A stretch of 64,000 nt of DNA from Rutpela maculata (taxonomy: Eukaryota; Arthropoda; Insecta; Coleoptera; Cerambycidae): positions 264,252,317-264,316,316 of the forward strand of contig OW386285.2 in assembly GCA_936432065.2 (NCBI GenBank). Direction: 5' to 3'. Both the position numbers and the translations under genes were made by a program. Positions 21,791-32,826 of the stretch are shown in pieces. Within the stretch, counting starts at the first letter, position 1, and the number at the start of each line of letters is the position of its first letter. The notes under the pieces were generated by a model that worked only from the letters and a program-made list of their open reading frames with translations, was not told the origin of the DNA and ran no database searches.

Positions 21791-22807
21791 CTAAAAAAAA
21801 ATACGTTTTGGTATCCATGGTTCTATGCTATAATACAGTGTGTCTCATTTTGCTTGGAACCACTCCCGTAGAAAGTTTACTTTATGTTCGCTTTAGATCG
21901 TTTTTTGTATAATATAGTTTTTTGAAAAGTACATTCTTGTGGTGCATTAAATTTTATTAAACATAAAAGCTTGACCTATTATGTTTCTTTTTCCGAAGCA
22001 GAAAATGAAGAAATCTTTTTAGCAATGTTATTTTTTCAAATTTGAGTACACTAGAATAGTACATTAAACAAGTTTAGAAAAGCAAAGTTTTACTAAAAAC
22101 TATATATGAGTTTAGTAAAACTGCTTTTCTTACGAGATTTGCTTATACTAATTTTTCGCATTTTGTGTTAGTAGGTAATTATAAGCAAATAGTGATAGAT
22201 ATAAAAGCACTACAAAGTTTGATTTAAAAAATTTCAAAGTAGGTACTTGTGTAGGATTTCCATAACCTAGTAACCTTGGATTCTCAAAACAGTCCGCGAA
22301 ATTCAATTTCGCGGCCTTTACCTTTAGCAACGGCCGCCAAACTAAAAGTAATTTTTATAATTGTCATTGTAACATTTTTCGTATTGCAGTTTAGATTTTT
22401 CAGGTATAAACTCAGAAAGCGTCGAATTTACGATACTTTTTAGTTCTGAGGAGTGCAAGAAATTGAAATATCATTATCGCTGTCAGACATTTGATGGTGT
22501 CATTTTCACTAACTATAATTTACGTTTGCACAAAAAATAGTGTTTATACCATGGCCGTGAAATTTTTTAGCGCCCTTAAGATTATCTTTCCTTGGCCGCA
22601 AACCGCCCTGGCGATAATTTTTCTCTTGGTACGCAAAAAGGAATTTCGCAGCCTTGGTATAAAAATAACTATTTTATGGGGATGACTCCAAGCAAAATGG
22701 GATACACCGAATATGCTACGGATTTAAAAGAGCATGTTTTAGAAATCAGTTTTGGGATAATTTGGGGCGATCGTTTTAGAAGCGTTTGTGGATTGCTTCT
22801 TACTTAC

Positions 22808-23047
22808 TAGTTTGTGGCCTAGTATCCATTTGGCTGTAATCTTCTGATGCCTCTGCCTCCATTTCCTCTTCAGCTTTCGGGCAACATACCGCTTGCGTGG
22901 ACCCAGGGACAGCGGTACATTCGTATGTTGCTGGGCACAGAGTTCCTTCTTCGGAGCGAAGTGCACAAGCTACTGGAGCACCACTTAAGTCATCCGTTAA
23001 TGGTGTGCCTGTTTCGCACGGATTAGCGTAAACCGCCTTTGGACGAC
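22808..23047 (-). CDS. Exon F: lustrin-type Cys-rich domain with acidic tail
   Basis: 240-bp phase 1-1 exon (acceptor atccag above 23047, donor gtaagt from 22807). It carries a whole lustrin module in one exon: NPCETGTPLTDD, then VACALRSEEG, TLCPATYEC, and QAVCCPK. An acidic linker rich in Glu (AEEEMEAEASED) follows. Other open frames over the same bases are shadows and lack the Cys pattern. Compare exons B and C, where the same module is split by an intron. Lustrin modules were first known from molluscan shell matrix; in arthropod proteins they accompany Kunitz and WAP domains. Confidence 0.85.
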
Positions 23048-23171
23048 CTGGATAACAAAAAATAGATGAAATTAAATATTATTATTATCATTATTATTAC
23101 TACATGGTAATCTGCAAACCTGCAGAGCCTACTTCAGAGAAAATGATATTTTGACCAATGAAAAATCAGTT

Positions 23172-23728
23172 AAGTGATTTTTCATTTTTAAATAAATTTA
23201 ATAAAATAGAAAAACAAATAGCATAGAACTGAAATAGATATCAATGAGTTTAGAAAAAAATCTATAATTTATTGAACACTATGAGCCACCCACCTTCTCA
23301 TTTGAAAATAAAAAAGATTTCGATAAAAAAGTGATTTGTTCAATTTTGGAGGCTTCGTAAATAGTTATTAATAAAATGAAACGAAAAATTATATTTTTCC
23401 CTTGGACTTTACCTACCGTAGAACAAATGCTGGTATTCCAAAGCACTCTAGACGAACGTTTTAAAATGCTTAAAAAAAAATGAACGTCGAATCAAAAATT
23501 TGCGAATATTTCATGGCATACTCAGAATGCTGTTTTGAATCCAAATATGTAAAAATATACAAGGTGTTCCATTTAAAAATCGAACGTTGCAGTCATTTCC
23601 GGGTAAACCGGAAATGGTCTCATACCGCATTATTACAGGTAGTTTATGCTCCCCAAATTTTAAATAGATAAGTTAAAAAATAAAGGAAATATAGGGGGGA
23701 GCCACTAGCCTGTGGCACCCCGTATAGC
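23172..23728 (-). repeat. Lone arm of foldback family A
   Basis: Same sequence as the right arm of 11543-13145 from AATAAATTTAATAAAATAG through GGACTTTACCTACC to the end GGCACCCCGTATA. The partner arm is missing. It lies in the intron just upstream of exon F. Confidence 0.7.
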
Positions 23729-24484
23729 GACTGAATGTTATAAAATAATAAAAAAAACTTTCCTTTCATATGTAATACAGCTTTTCTTTGTATATGTGTA
23801 CAATGTGTCCCCACTCTTGTTAAGTTTCTGATTTTTGATATGCTGAGAAAAAGTGACTCTTTATAAAAAGTTTGCTTGTCTTAGGAAGTCACAAACAGTT
23901 GTCAAATTTAAGATAAATTATACAGGGTATTCTAAAAATTAGGAAAGATGAAATAGACTTTAAGCAAACTCCTTTTTTACATTTTCATTGAAAATTTTAT
24001 TTAACAAAGTTTTTTCAATCATGAAAAAAAGGCTTAAATACGGAAAAAATCTACCGGATTAAAGCGTCAAATTTTGCAGAGTTCTTATATATCCTAAGTA
24101 CTATCAATTTACAGGAGAGTGCCAGATTTCACTGTCCGCCATCTTGAAATATGACGCTATCTTTGTTTTCTTTGGACTGTAACTGTAAATTTTCGACTTT
24201 TATTTGGTTTTTACTAAATATCTCCCCATCTTCTGGGTTTGTAGCAAAAAGGATTTAATTTAAACTAAATTTACTACAATTTGAGACCAAAGCCGCTTTT
24301 GTAACTTTAATATTTTGCGAGATACAAGCTTCCAAAGTTTTGGACTTTTTTCAGGTTTTTAAAAAAATTGGTTGGGACAGCAACACTATTCGAATTATTT
24401 TTAACCTAGACTAAATTTGCTACAACTTTAGAATATAGTGATATGGTCTTCTTACCATAGATCAAGAGACAACTTCAGGATTGC

Positions 24485-26035
24485 CTAAGAATCGATGTTG
24501 TATGGGACATATACAAGCCAGACACCCTGAAGGGTACTACACGTGTGAAGAGAAGGAAGGGAGAAAGGAGAAAAGTCAAAATTCCCCAAAATCTTTGTTA
24601 CATTCCTGAAGAATTCAGAGAACAAGACAGAACTGTTTACTCTACTAAGTGATGCAGTCGCCGCTTATGACGTACAAGAAGGTAAAGAATGTACATCACC
24701 TATGGTAAATTTGTTGTTGCAAAAAATAGCTGTGCACCGATGTCCGAAACTGACCACGAAAAAGCTGATACCAGAATGTGTCTTCATATTATTGCATGCA
24801 TTACAAAAGGGTGCAACCAACATCTATCGAACTTAAATAACGGCAAAATAGACTTCTGGCATATGTTAGTCCGTCGAGTTGGCGATGGTTCAAGATATAA
24901 AAATCAGTGAAATTATATCATCGTTACAAAGCCAATTTTTTTTGTGTGTACACATTTTATGTTTAGAATGAATAAAATAAGATCGCCAGAAAGTGTGGGG
25001 CATCAGGAGCGCAACCAGAAAGGTCAAAGAGGTAAAAAAACGGAGTTATATAACATCATCGTTACAAGTTCTGGCTCCTTTTTAAAACGTAAATATAAGC
25101 TCCTTCAACAATAGAATAGCCTCCCCGTAATGTTCTTAGTGTCAACAAAAGTACCATAGGCTCTTAAATATACAGGAATTTAACACTTTCGGCTAACTTG
25201 ACTCCGTACCGTGCCTCAGATGTGTTGTATTACCTTTCTGGCTGCGCCTCCTGACGGCCCACACTTTCTGGCGATCTTATTTTATCCATTCTAAACGTAA
25301 AATGTGTACACACAAAAAAAATGAGCCTTGTCGATTTTATGAATCGTTATCATCCATTAAACCATAAAAATATCTCAAAGTTCATAAAACGATGAGCTGC
25401 CGAAAAAGCCACCTAGCTCCCGCTCTATAATATTCAACTTTGGATTGCATTATTGGTAAGGATAAACACTTCCGATATTATCATATCAACGCCATGTGCC
25501 AAGAGCTCGGAGAAAATATGTCGCAAGCATTGCCCTTTTCCCATGCTTTCACGGGTTCAGGCACTACACAGCAATTTTTTGGTTCGGGGAAAAAGTCAAC
25601 AAGGAAGACATGGAAAGCATACCTTCCAGGCACTGAAGGATTTATCTTATCTGCAAAACATCCATTTCAGCCGGTAGATGCTAAAACAAAGCATTTGAAC
25701 TTATAGAACGATTCACATGCATCCTGTACGATGGCACAACAGAACTTGACAGCATCAACAAGCTCAGAGAGGATCTCTTCACACAAGGAAAAAAATGAAG
25801 ATGATGCAAAATCTGCCGCCCACACCTAGCATCTGGTTAACCAGTTTGAAATCACTCCAAAATGCACCTACTCCGGCTAACTTTGGATGCAAAAGAAATG
25901 AAGAGTCATGGCAACCAATTTCGATGTCTATACCGGAAGCAAGCAAAAGCTGTAAGGAATTAATCAAATGCGGATGTAAGGTTGAACCCCTGTGCTCTAA
26001 GAATTGCGTTTTGTAACAAGGCTGTACTTGCCTGC
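24485..26035 (+). pseudogene. Broken ORF of the EADTR / tesmin-CXC-like type
   Basis: In pieces and several frames: VVWDIYKPDTLKGTTRVKRR (24500s); SETDHEKADTRMCLHI (24740-24790), like the HEEADTR motif of a widespread invertebrate repeat-associated protein; HFRYYHINAMCQELGENMSQ and ALPFSHAFTGSGTTQQFFG (25470-25590); and a C-terminal Cys cluster KCGCKVEPLCSKNC (25966-26007) resembling a CXC zinc module. The conserved Cys of FTGCDT is replaced (SGTT). A MITE at 24935-25322 splits it. Function of the intact protein is not known to me. Confidence 0.55.
24935..25322. mobile_element. Nested MITE splitting the EADTR/CXC ORF
   Basis: About 90-bp inverted ends beginning ATTTTTTTTGTGTGTACACA on each side, continuing AAAATAAGATCGCCAGAAAG and complement. 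No coding capacity. The flanks do not give a clear duplication. Confidence 0.7.
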
Positions 26036-26945
26036 ACAGCTCTTTCTCATTGCAAAGGCCATTGTGAACAGTAAATAACTACATTACAAATATAATAATA
26101 ACAACATTATAAATATAATATTTATGATTATTTTCTTAACAGTTATTCTGTAATTTTTTTTACTGAAACATGGTCAAATATATATCTCAGCAAATTGTGA
26201 TTGTATCGATGTCTTTTTTTACTCATATTGTAGCCTATTTATTCTTTTTAAACATTAATAAAATAATGTTTTCTGTAAAACTGGAGATATTTAGCAAAAC
26301 CGACAAAAATATAGATTTTCGTATTAACCTGAAAAGAGTCCAAAATTTTGGAAGCTTGTATCTCGGAAAATATTAAAGTTACAAAAGCGGTTCTGGTGTC
26401 AAATTATAGCAAATTTAGTAAAAATTAAATCCTTTTTACTACAAACCCAGAAGTTGGGGAGATATTTAGTAAAAACCAAATAGGAGTCGAAAATTTACAG
26501 GTATAGTCCAAAGAAAACAAAGATGGCGTCGTATTTCAAGATGGCGGACACTGAAATCGGACCCCTTGGAATTGATAGTACTGAGGGTATACAAGAAGTG
26601 TGCAAAATTTGGAGCTTTAATCCAGCAGGTCACGATATTTTTGTTAAGCCACCACACTACTTAGAGTAACTTAATTTTACATATACCTATACTGTAATAT
26701 AATTTTCTTAGGTGTATTCAAGAAAATATATTTTTATGTAAAAACTTCCTTTATATAAATAAAACCAATAGTTTTTTTATGTTTTTTTTTTAATTTTTAG
26801 AAGTATCAATGCAGTAACTTCTCTAAAATGTGCTATTTGTTACTGTTTTGATAGATAATATATGAATTTTATGAATTATTTTATTAATGCACACATATTT
26901 ATGTGAAACTGAGTAGTTTTCACTCTTCGTAATCACATATTGACG

Positions 26946-27077
26946 AAGTTATTCATTTTTGACGCATCTCTCCATATACGCGTAATCACTGTGCACTGAG
27001 TAGTTTTAGTGCAGTAGTGATTTTTATAAGGAGAGACAGAGAATTCGTCAAAAATCACAAAAGTCCGAATAACTTAA
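26946..27077. repeat. Short foldback upstream of exon E donor side
   Basis: AGTTATTC, TTTTTGACG and ATCTCTCC at 26946-26980 pair with GGAGAGA, CGTCAAAAA and GAATAACT at 27030-27076, with imperfections. About 130 bp. It lies in the intron after exon E. Confidence 0.55.
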
Positions 27078-27265
27078 ACAGTTGATTTTCAGATATCATA
27101 TTTAGAGAGTTGGTAGTGATGTCGCTTATCACCAGTTTCGTTTTGGCCACTCTCTCTGGGATACCCTGTATAACATAATGTACGTAATTTTTCGCGGTGT
27201 ATTGAATTGGCCATAATAATAAATTAGAAGCGTAGGTATGGTAACTGAAATACGAGTATACTCAC

Positions 27266-27490
27266 AAACTGGTAAAGATGGACATAGTAAATCGGTACAT
27301 GAAGATTCTTTGACATTTACGCATTCCTCATCTTCCGGGCACATATATCCGTCACATGGGTCATCACATACACATGTGTGACAACCATCTTCATCTAATT
27401 TAAAGCCATATTCGCACACTTGAGCACACTCTAATTGTTCACATTCTTTTCCATTTTTGTCCAAACTTCGACCAACAGATTCATGACGAG
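27266..27490 (-). CDS. Exon E: antistasin-like domain
   Basis: 225-bp phase 1-1 exon (acceptor ttttcag above 27490, donor gtgagt from 27265). After a short linker it reads ECEQLECAQVCEYGFKLDED, then GCHTCVC, an antistasin-type module. A second Cys-rich segment follows, from DPCDGYMC through EECVNV to LLCPSLPV, with the last Cys shared with exon F. The same two-part layout recurs in exons A, G and I, so this is the gene's repeated building block. Its close position behind exon D suggests an ancestral Tg-antistasin unit separated by intron gain, or the others fused by intron loss. Confidence 0.9.
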
Positions 27491-27697
27491 CTGAAAAATA
27501 TTTTTATTTATAAATATCTTGCCACAAAGGTTGTTTTACGTTGTGGTTAATTGGCAGGTATTTATTCCAAGAGAAGAAAATTATGTTTCACAACAATTAT
27601 AACATTTGTTTTGAAGCTGCGAGAAATAAATTCAGAAACATTTACATTTAAACATTATATCTTACCCTATACCACAACTAATGTAACATATACGTAC

Positions 27698-27907
27698 CAT
27701 CAACCAGTGAACAATTTATATTTTCTGCAGGGCCCATCGATCCCTTTAGTTTTCTTCCTAATCTATCCACACACCAGCAAACTAATCCATTTCTGCTGCA
27801 TTGTTTCGGTTCGAATTGGCCGTCACTAGAACACTGAGGGACGTAACCTCTGCCGGCTCTTTCACTGACTGCCAGAACTTCAGAAAGGGTACGTTGATGG
27901 AAGCATT
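27698..27907 (-). CDS. Exon D: thyroglobulin type-1 domain
   Basis: 210-bp phase 1-1 exon (acceptor tttctag above 27907, donor gtacgt from 27697). It encodes one complete thyroglobulin type-1 repeat: opening CFHQRTLSEV, then VPQCSSDGQFEPKQC, the hallmark CWCVD, and closing ENINC, six Cys in all. Such repeats (thyropins) often inhibit papain-like cysteine proteases, though many are purely structural. The next exon is only 207 bp away, the shortest intron of the gene, and supplies the antistasin module. The pair mirrors the fused Tg-antistasin arrangement of exons G and I. Confidence 0.9.
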
Positions 27908-28050
27908 CTAGAAATGTTAATTTGCATATTAAATGAAGAAAAATAATCTGAATTTTTTGATGTGACTGAAGTTCCAAACGTTAAAAATAAACGAAAATTG
28001 AAGAAAAAAAATAAGTCGTAAAAATGCGTCGCATGGATGATTATAGACGC

Positions 28051-28577
28051 ATTATAGTCTAGGTGCCCGCGTACATAAATGCAATTTATACATATCCTCG
28101 TATAACTTCTTGTACGGCATAATTGCGCCTAGGCTATAACTTTTTTCCTCTGCGAAAATTTTCGTAAACGCGGCGTTCCTCCTTCCAATATATTTTGTCG
28201 GACAATTTGAGAATTGGATTCTACATATATATTCTATCTATTTCTACAAACTGTCCGACAAACTTTTGGAACGTTGAGGGTGTCTACCACCCTAAACATA
28301 ACATAACATAACTTTAAAACATTTATTGATAACCAGCTAATTTTTTTCAAGATTGCTTAATAAAAATATGTAGAATCCAATTTTCGAATTGTCGGACAAA
28401 ATATATTTGCCGATTTTCCAGTCCGACGTCTTTTTCATGCCGAAGAGGAACGCCGCGTTTACGAACATTCTCGCAGAGGAAAAAAGTGATAGATTAGGCG
28501 CAATTATGCCGCACAAGAAGTTATATGAGGATATGTATAAATTGCATTTATGTACGCGGGCACCTGGACTATTATAA
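28051..28577. mobile_element. Foldback element, ~190-bp arms
   Basis: Ends ATTATAGTCTAGGTGCCCGC and, inverted, GGTGCCCGCG reading from 28577. Arms share GTACATAAATGCAATTTATAC, GTAAACGCGGCGTTCCTC and TTGTCGGACAA. The 62-codon frame at 28389-28577 is an arm, not a gene. Confidence 0.7.
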
Positions 28578-29347
28578 TACAGTCAATTTGTGCTCAAAAG
28601 AGCCCCTAGCGGGAAAGTTGTGGGGTAGTTTTGATTCTATATGTTTTTTGGGGTGCCGAATCCGAACGTTTGCTAACAAAATTTCGTGACGCAACATTAA
28701 AAAAAAGCAAAAAAACGTAATAAATCTCATTTATTGGCGGTTTTTTGTTTATAACTCGAAAACTATTAATTTTTCGTAAATAACCTTTCTATTCGAAATG
28801 AAAGTACATTTCTTACAAATTTCACTATTTAGGTTTTTTTCTCCAACGAACCGTTCGGGCTCAAGCGCTAGTTGTAAATGAAAGAGGTGGTGAGAAAGTA
28901 ACAACTTGTGATCATATCTTAAGGAGAGATGATTGATTACGAAATAGATTGTGAGATTAGACATACCTTCCGCAATCGTGTAAGCGTAAAAAAGTGGGTT
29001 TTTGAAGAGACGGCCGAAATACGCCAATTTTCAACTAGCGCTTGAGCTTGAACGGTTCCTTGGAGAGAAAAACCTAAATGATGAAATTTGTAGAAAATTT
29101 TATGGACTTTCATTTCGAATAGAAAGGTTATTTACGAAAAGTTGATAGTTTTCGAGTTATAAGCAAGAAACCGCCAAAAAATGAGATTTTTTACGTTTTC
29201 TTGCATTTTTTTTTAAGTTGCGTCACGAAATTTGTTGTTAGTTAACCTCGATTCGGACTCAGCACCTCAAGAAACATACAGAATGGAAGAAATCAAAACT
29301 ACCCCACAACTTTCCTGGTAAAAACACAATTTGACTGGAGTATTATA
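28571..29347. mobile_element. Second foldback element, abutting the first
   Basis: Left end TATAATACAGTCAATTTGTG, right end inverted TATAATACTCCAGTCAAATTGTG. Long arms share GGAAAGTTGTGGGGTAGTTTT, TTTCGTGACGCAAC, GGTTATTTACGAAAA and CGCTAGTTG. The centre is 28870-29035. No coding role. Confidence 0.7.
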
Positions 29348-30474
29348 CGAATTTTCGGCTAATAATGCTAATTTAAAAGGCTGTTAAAACCCAATATCCA
29401 ATGGTGTAGATTTTTGAAATGTACAATTTTTTTTATAAAAATATGAGGTCTAACATGGACGCAATTTTTTACGTTCTTATTGTGCATGTCGAGAACGTAT
29501 GAAAATATGGATTTTTGACTTTGCGAATTTATTATACTAAAATGAGTAGTAACACGAAAACTTTTTTGCAACCCCCAGAGTTTTCGACAAGCACCCTTAG
29601 GAACGTACGGAAACGTGGATTATTTGCTTTGCGAATTTATTACAGTAAAATGGATTTTTAATATTTGGGAATTTTTTTATAAAGAAATGAAGCCTAGGCC
29701 TAACCACCCTTAAATTTAAATTTCAAAATTCAATGTTTTCATATGCCCTTGACGTTCTAGGGTGGTTTCTGGGAACTATATGTGATGAAAAAAAATATCT
29801 TCTATATCGTCGAGGCATGCACAATAATTACGCAAAAAATTGCATATGTAATAAATTTCGAAACATCAGATATCCACGTTTTCGTACGTTCTCGACGTTC
29901 TTAGGGCGATTTCCGGAAACTTTAGGCATTGGAAAAAAATGTTTCCTCTCACCTCGAAACATATACAATAAGCACGTAAAAAATTGAATCCGTGTTAAGC
30001 CTTATTTTTTAAAACAAATTCACAAAGAAGGAGGGCCTACAAAGCCGGTTTTCGGCCCTTTTTATTTTTGAAAAATTTTGAATTTCTTTTTTACCATATA
30101 TATTCAATATCTAATCTATTCCACCCCAAACAGAACTCCCCCCCTCTATGTATCCCCCTTAAATTATTAAAGAACCAGTGTACATTAGTACTCATGTTTA
30201 GATGTTTTTGAACTTGAAAATCATATTTCCTTTTAACAAATTGCACCCTAAGCTCCTCATACTACTTACTATACAACACTCCAACACCCCCAACCCCCCA
30301 AGGACAAGCACCCTCTATCCCTACTAACATAAACCTTTATGCTCTTACCAGGTATAAAATAGTTTTAAAAGGATTTTTTATTTGGATTATTAATAAAATG
30401 TCAATTCCTCTGGCATCGCCTATTTTGCCATATAAATAAAGACTCTAATAAAATTTAAAAAAATGCAAGTTCCC

Positions 30475-31145
30475 TGTTCTCATCTATGGTCCAAAACTAC
30501 CCCAAAAATTGGGCGAAATTATCTAATATGAAAAAAAAAATGTGAAAACATGTATTTTGATACGCCGAAGCCGAATTTGCTACCCATTTCATACCATCGG
30601 ACAACAGTTTTTATCTATGGTCCAAAAGCATCCCAAAAATCGAGTAAACCGGGTTCATTTTTGCAGATTAACTTTATCGGAGCAAAAAAAATCCGCTTAT
30701 ATGGAATATCGAGGCTTTTTATCTCTCTGAATCCAAAGGTAATTTTAGTTTTACTCCTATAAGGGTAAACGGATAATCAGGATAATCCTTCAAGATTAAC
30801 ACTATAGGAGTAAAAAAAATGCATGTTAAAAACATGCATGTTATCTGCCTATATACTAATTCACACTCTTACTCAATTAACTCAAGTGTATAAATCTCTT
30901 TCTAAACTAATCTAGGGAAATCTTTAAATCTATTTTTAAACTTTCCATTTTGGGCACGCCCCATTTTTGGGATAGTTTTGGACCATAGGTGAAAATTGTG
31001 ACCATATGGAATAAAACGAATATCAGTTTCGGTGTGAGCGTCCCAAAATACATTACATGGATATATCCATATTTGCACATTTTTTTCAAATTTTGGGTAA
31101 TTTGCCTCATTCTTGGTGTATTTTTGGACCATAAGTGAAAATTGT
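30475..31145. repeat. Foldback with repeated TATGGTCCAAAA motif
   Basis: TCTATGGTCCAAAACTACCCC (30483) and TCTATGGTCCAAAAGCATCCC (30613) recur inverted at about 30970 and 31115 (TTTTGGACCATA). Possibly two nested copies of one small element. No gene. Confidence 0.55.
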
Positions 31146-31595
31146 GACCTAAAGAAGTAAAACCAATCTTTAATCTACATATAAGCATTTTTTCTTGTTC
31201 TACGTGGGAGAAGGCCTGCTGTTTTCTGACTAGCCTATTAATTGCAATTAATTTACTAAATTGTCTAGATGACTCTTTTCTGACGCCAGATGTAATATGT
31301 ATATTTATTTAGTCTTCGTGATAAATATTTATAATATAATAAAAATAGCTCATAAAATAATTGCTGGCACTGAATATAAAACGACTAATTTATTATCGTT
31401 TATTTAAGAAAGTTATCATTCCAAGTAATATGAATTTTAGAAAATGCAGTGGAGTCTAAAGGTACACTTAATATGCAAAACCTGTTTCGAAACTGATATG
31501 GAATATCTGTGTGCAATCAACATCTTTATTTGTATTACATAAGTCGTGTGAAAACTTCAAATGTCAAGACGAGTCCTTCCAAACAATTAATTTAC

Positions 31596-31784
31596 CTGTC
31601 ACATTCTCAGGATGCGTGCACGACGATCCACATTGTTCAGTGTGACAACACTTTTTCACTGAAAGGCATTCCAAATCGTGAGTGCACATAGAACCACACT
31701 CGTAGTTTTCTTGTATTACTGCAGGACACGTTCCTGCTTTTTGGATTTTCAATGAGGCTGGACAACATACGCCGTAGTCATTAC
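31596..31784 (-). CDS. Exon C: end of lustrin domain plus WAP domain
   Basis: 189-bp phase 1-1 exon with acceptor ttttcag above 31784 and donor gtaaat from 31595. The start NDYGVCCPA closes the lustrin domain begun in exon B. Next comes a complete eight-Cys WAP (four-disulphide core) domain: KAGTCP, YECGSMC, LEC, KKCC, EQCGSSC. WAP modules commonly inhibit serine proteases or act as antimicrobials; which applies here is unknown. Only about 40 bp of intron separate the acceptor from the edge of a transposon arm at 31824, so this intron end is tightly constrained. Confidence 0.88.
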
Positions 31785-32234
31785 CTGAAAATATAATATA
31801 TCTTTATAATGGTCGTTTCACACATTAGTCTATGTAATGAAGGCAAAAATAGTGTAAATATTTCGTGCAAAGACGAGATTACCTTTCGCCCCCGTTTTTG
31901 AAGGTGCTGAACGGCCAAAAACCACCCCTTTTATGTTTTCATATATAAACGGGTCTGGGGAGTGATTTATCGACGGGTTATATATATTTTGAAATAACAT
32001 GGAAGAGGGTTATAGAGTAAGTGGAATCCAGACAGCAGGCCTAGCGGGTTGATTAAACCCTCCCGAGTGGTGGAAAATCTTTTTTTTTTCAAATGATTCG
32101 GTTCAAACGCTTATCCCAGTTTTTGGTGTCACTGATCACGGGAAAAATATTCGTTTTTAGCTGCAGCCTCTCCTCATCCCTCAAACTAGCAGAAATCGCC
32201 ACTCACTCACCAAAAAGCATGCTATCCAGGATTT

Positions 32235-32520
32235 ACAGGTTTTTCGGCACATGATCGTTATTCCTGTGCATATCCCTTCGTTTTTCATGGAAGAGAAGGA
32301 GGTAGCGACCTCCGGGGTTGTTTCAACCCTTCCAAGAGTGTAAAATTCATTAATTATATTTTTATCGTAGTCACCGCCTGAGAAAACGGGGAAGGGCGTA
32401 TTGACGATCCAAAGTGTAATTAATGAATTTTACACCTCTTGGAAAGGTTGAAGCAACCACCACCTTCTCTTCCGTGAAAAATGAAGGAATATGCATAGGA
32501 ATAACGATCATGTGCTGTAA
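32235..32520. repeat. Small foldback
   Basis: ACATGATCGTTATTCCTGTG near 32249 pairs with AGGAATAACGATCATGT near 32497; GTGTAAAATTCATTAATTA near 32338 pairs with TAATTAATGAATTTTACAC near 32420. Its centre is GTCACCGCCTGAGAAAACGG. Confidence 0.6.
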
Positions 32521-32826
32521 CGAGGTGTTTTTTTTTTAAATAATAAAATGCAGTAAATTAACCCTACGCTTCGTTGTCTGTCCCGTCTACATGAAAAATT
32601 TACTTGTTTTAATTAATTGAATGGATTTTCCTCACCCTCATCTGTGCAACTGAGGAACTCCCCAAAGTAAAGAACCGCGTTGTAGAATCCTATTTCATGT
32701 AAACTGTATTAAATTTTGCCGTGGGAAGATAGCGCGACATATCAATATAATTTACAAAATTGTCACCAGTGTCGCTGGCCGTAATTCAGTTCGGGAATAT
32801 CGAAGTTAGTGTAAAGGCATTTTGGT

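Larger units (their letters stand above)
24031..26650. mobile_element. TIR element, ~330-bp ends, decayed coding interior
   Basis: Left arm 24031-24365 and inverted right arm about 26325-26650 share GGATTAAAGC, AGTACTATCAATT, GTCCGCCATCTTGAAATA, AAATATCTCCCCA and AAGCTTCCAAA. The interior holds a broken ORF of the EADTR/CXC type and a nested 390-bp MITE. The two arms and the coding body together suggest a DNA transposon whose superfamily I cannot name. Confidence 0.65.

Noticed and set aside
22739..22966. 75-codon minus-strand ORF over exon F
   Set aside because: Shadow frame. The spliced exon in the other frame gives a full lustrin module and in-frame seams.
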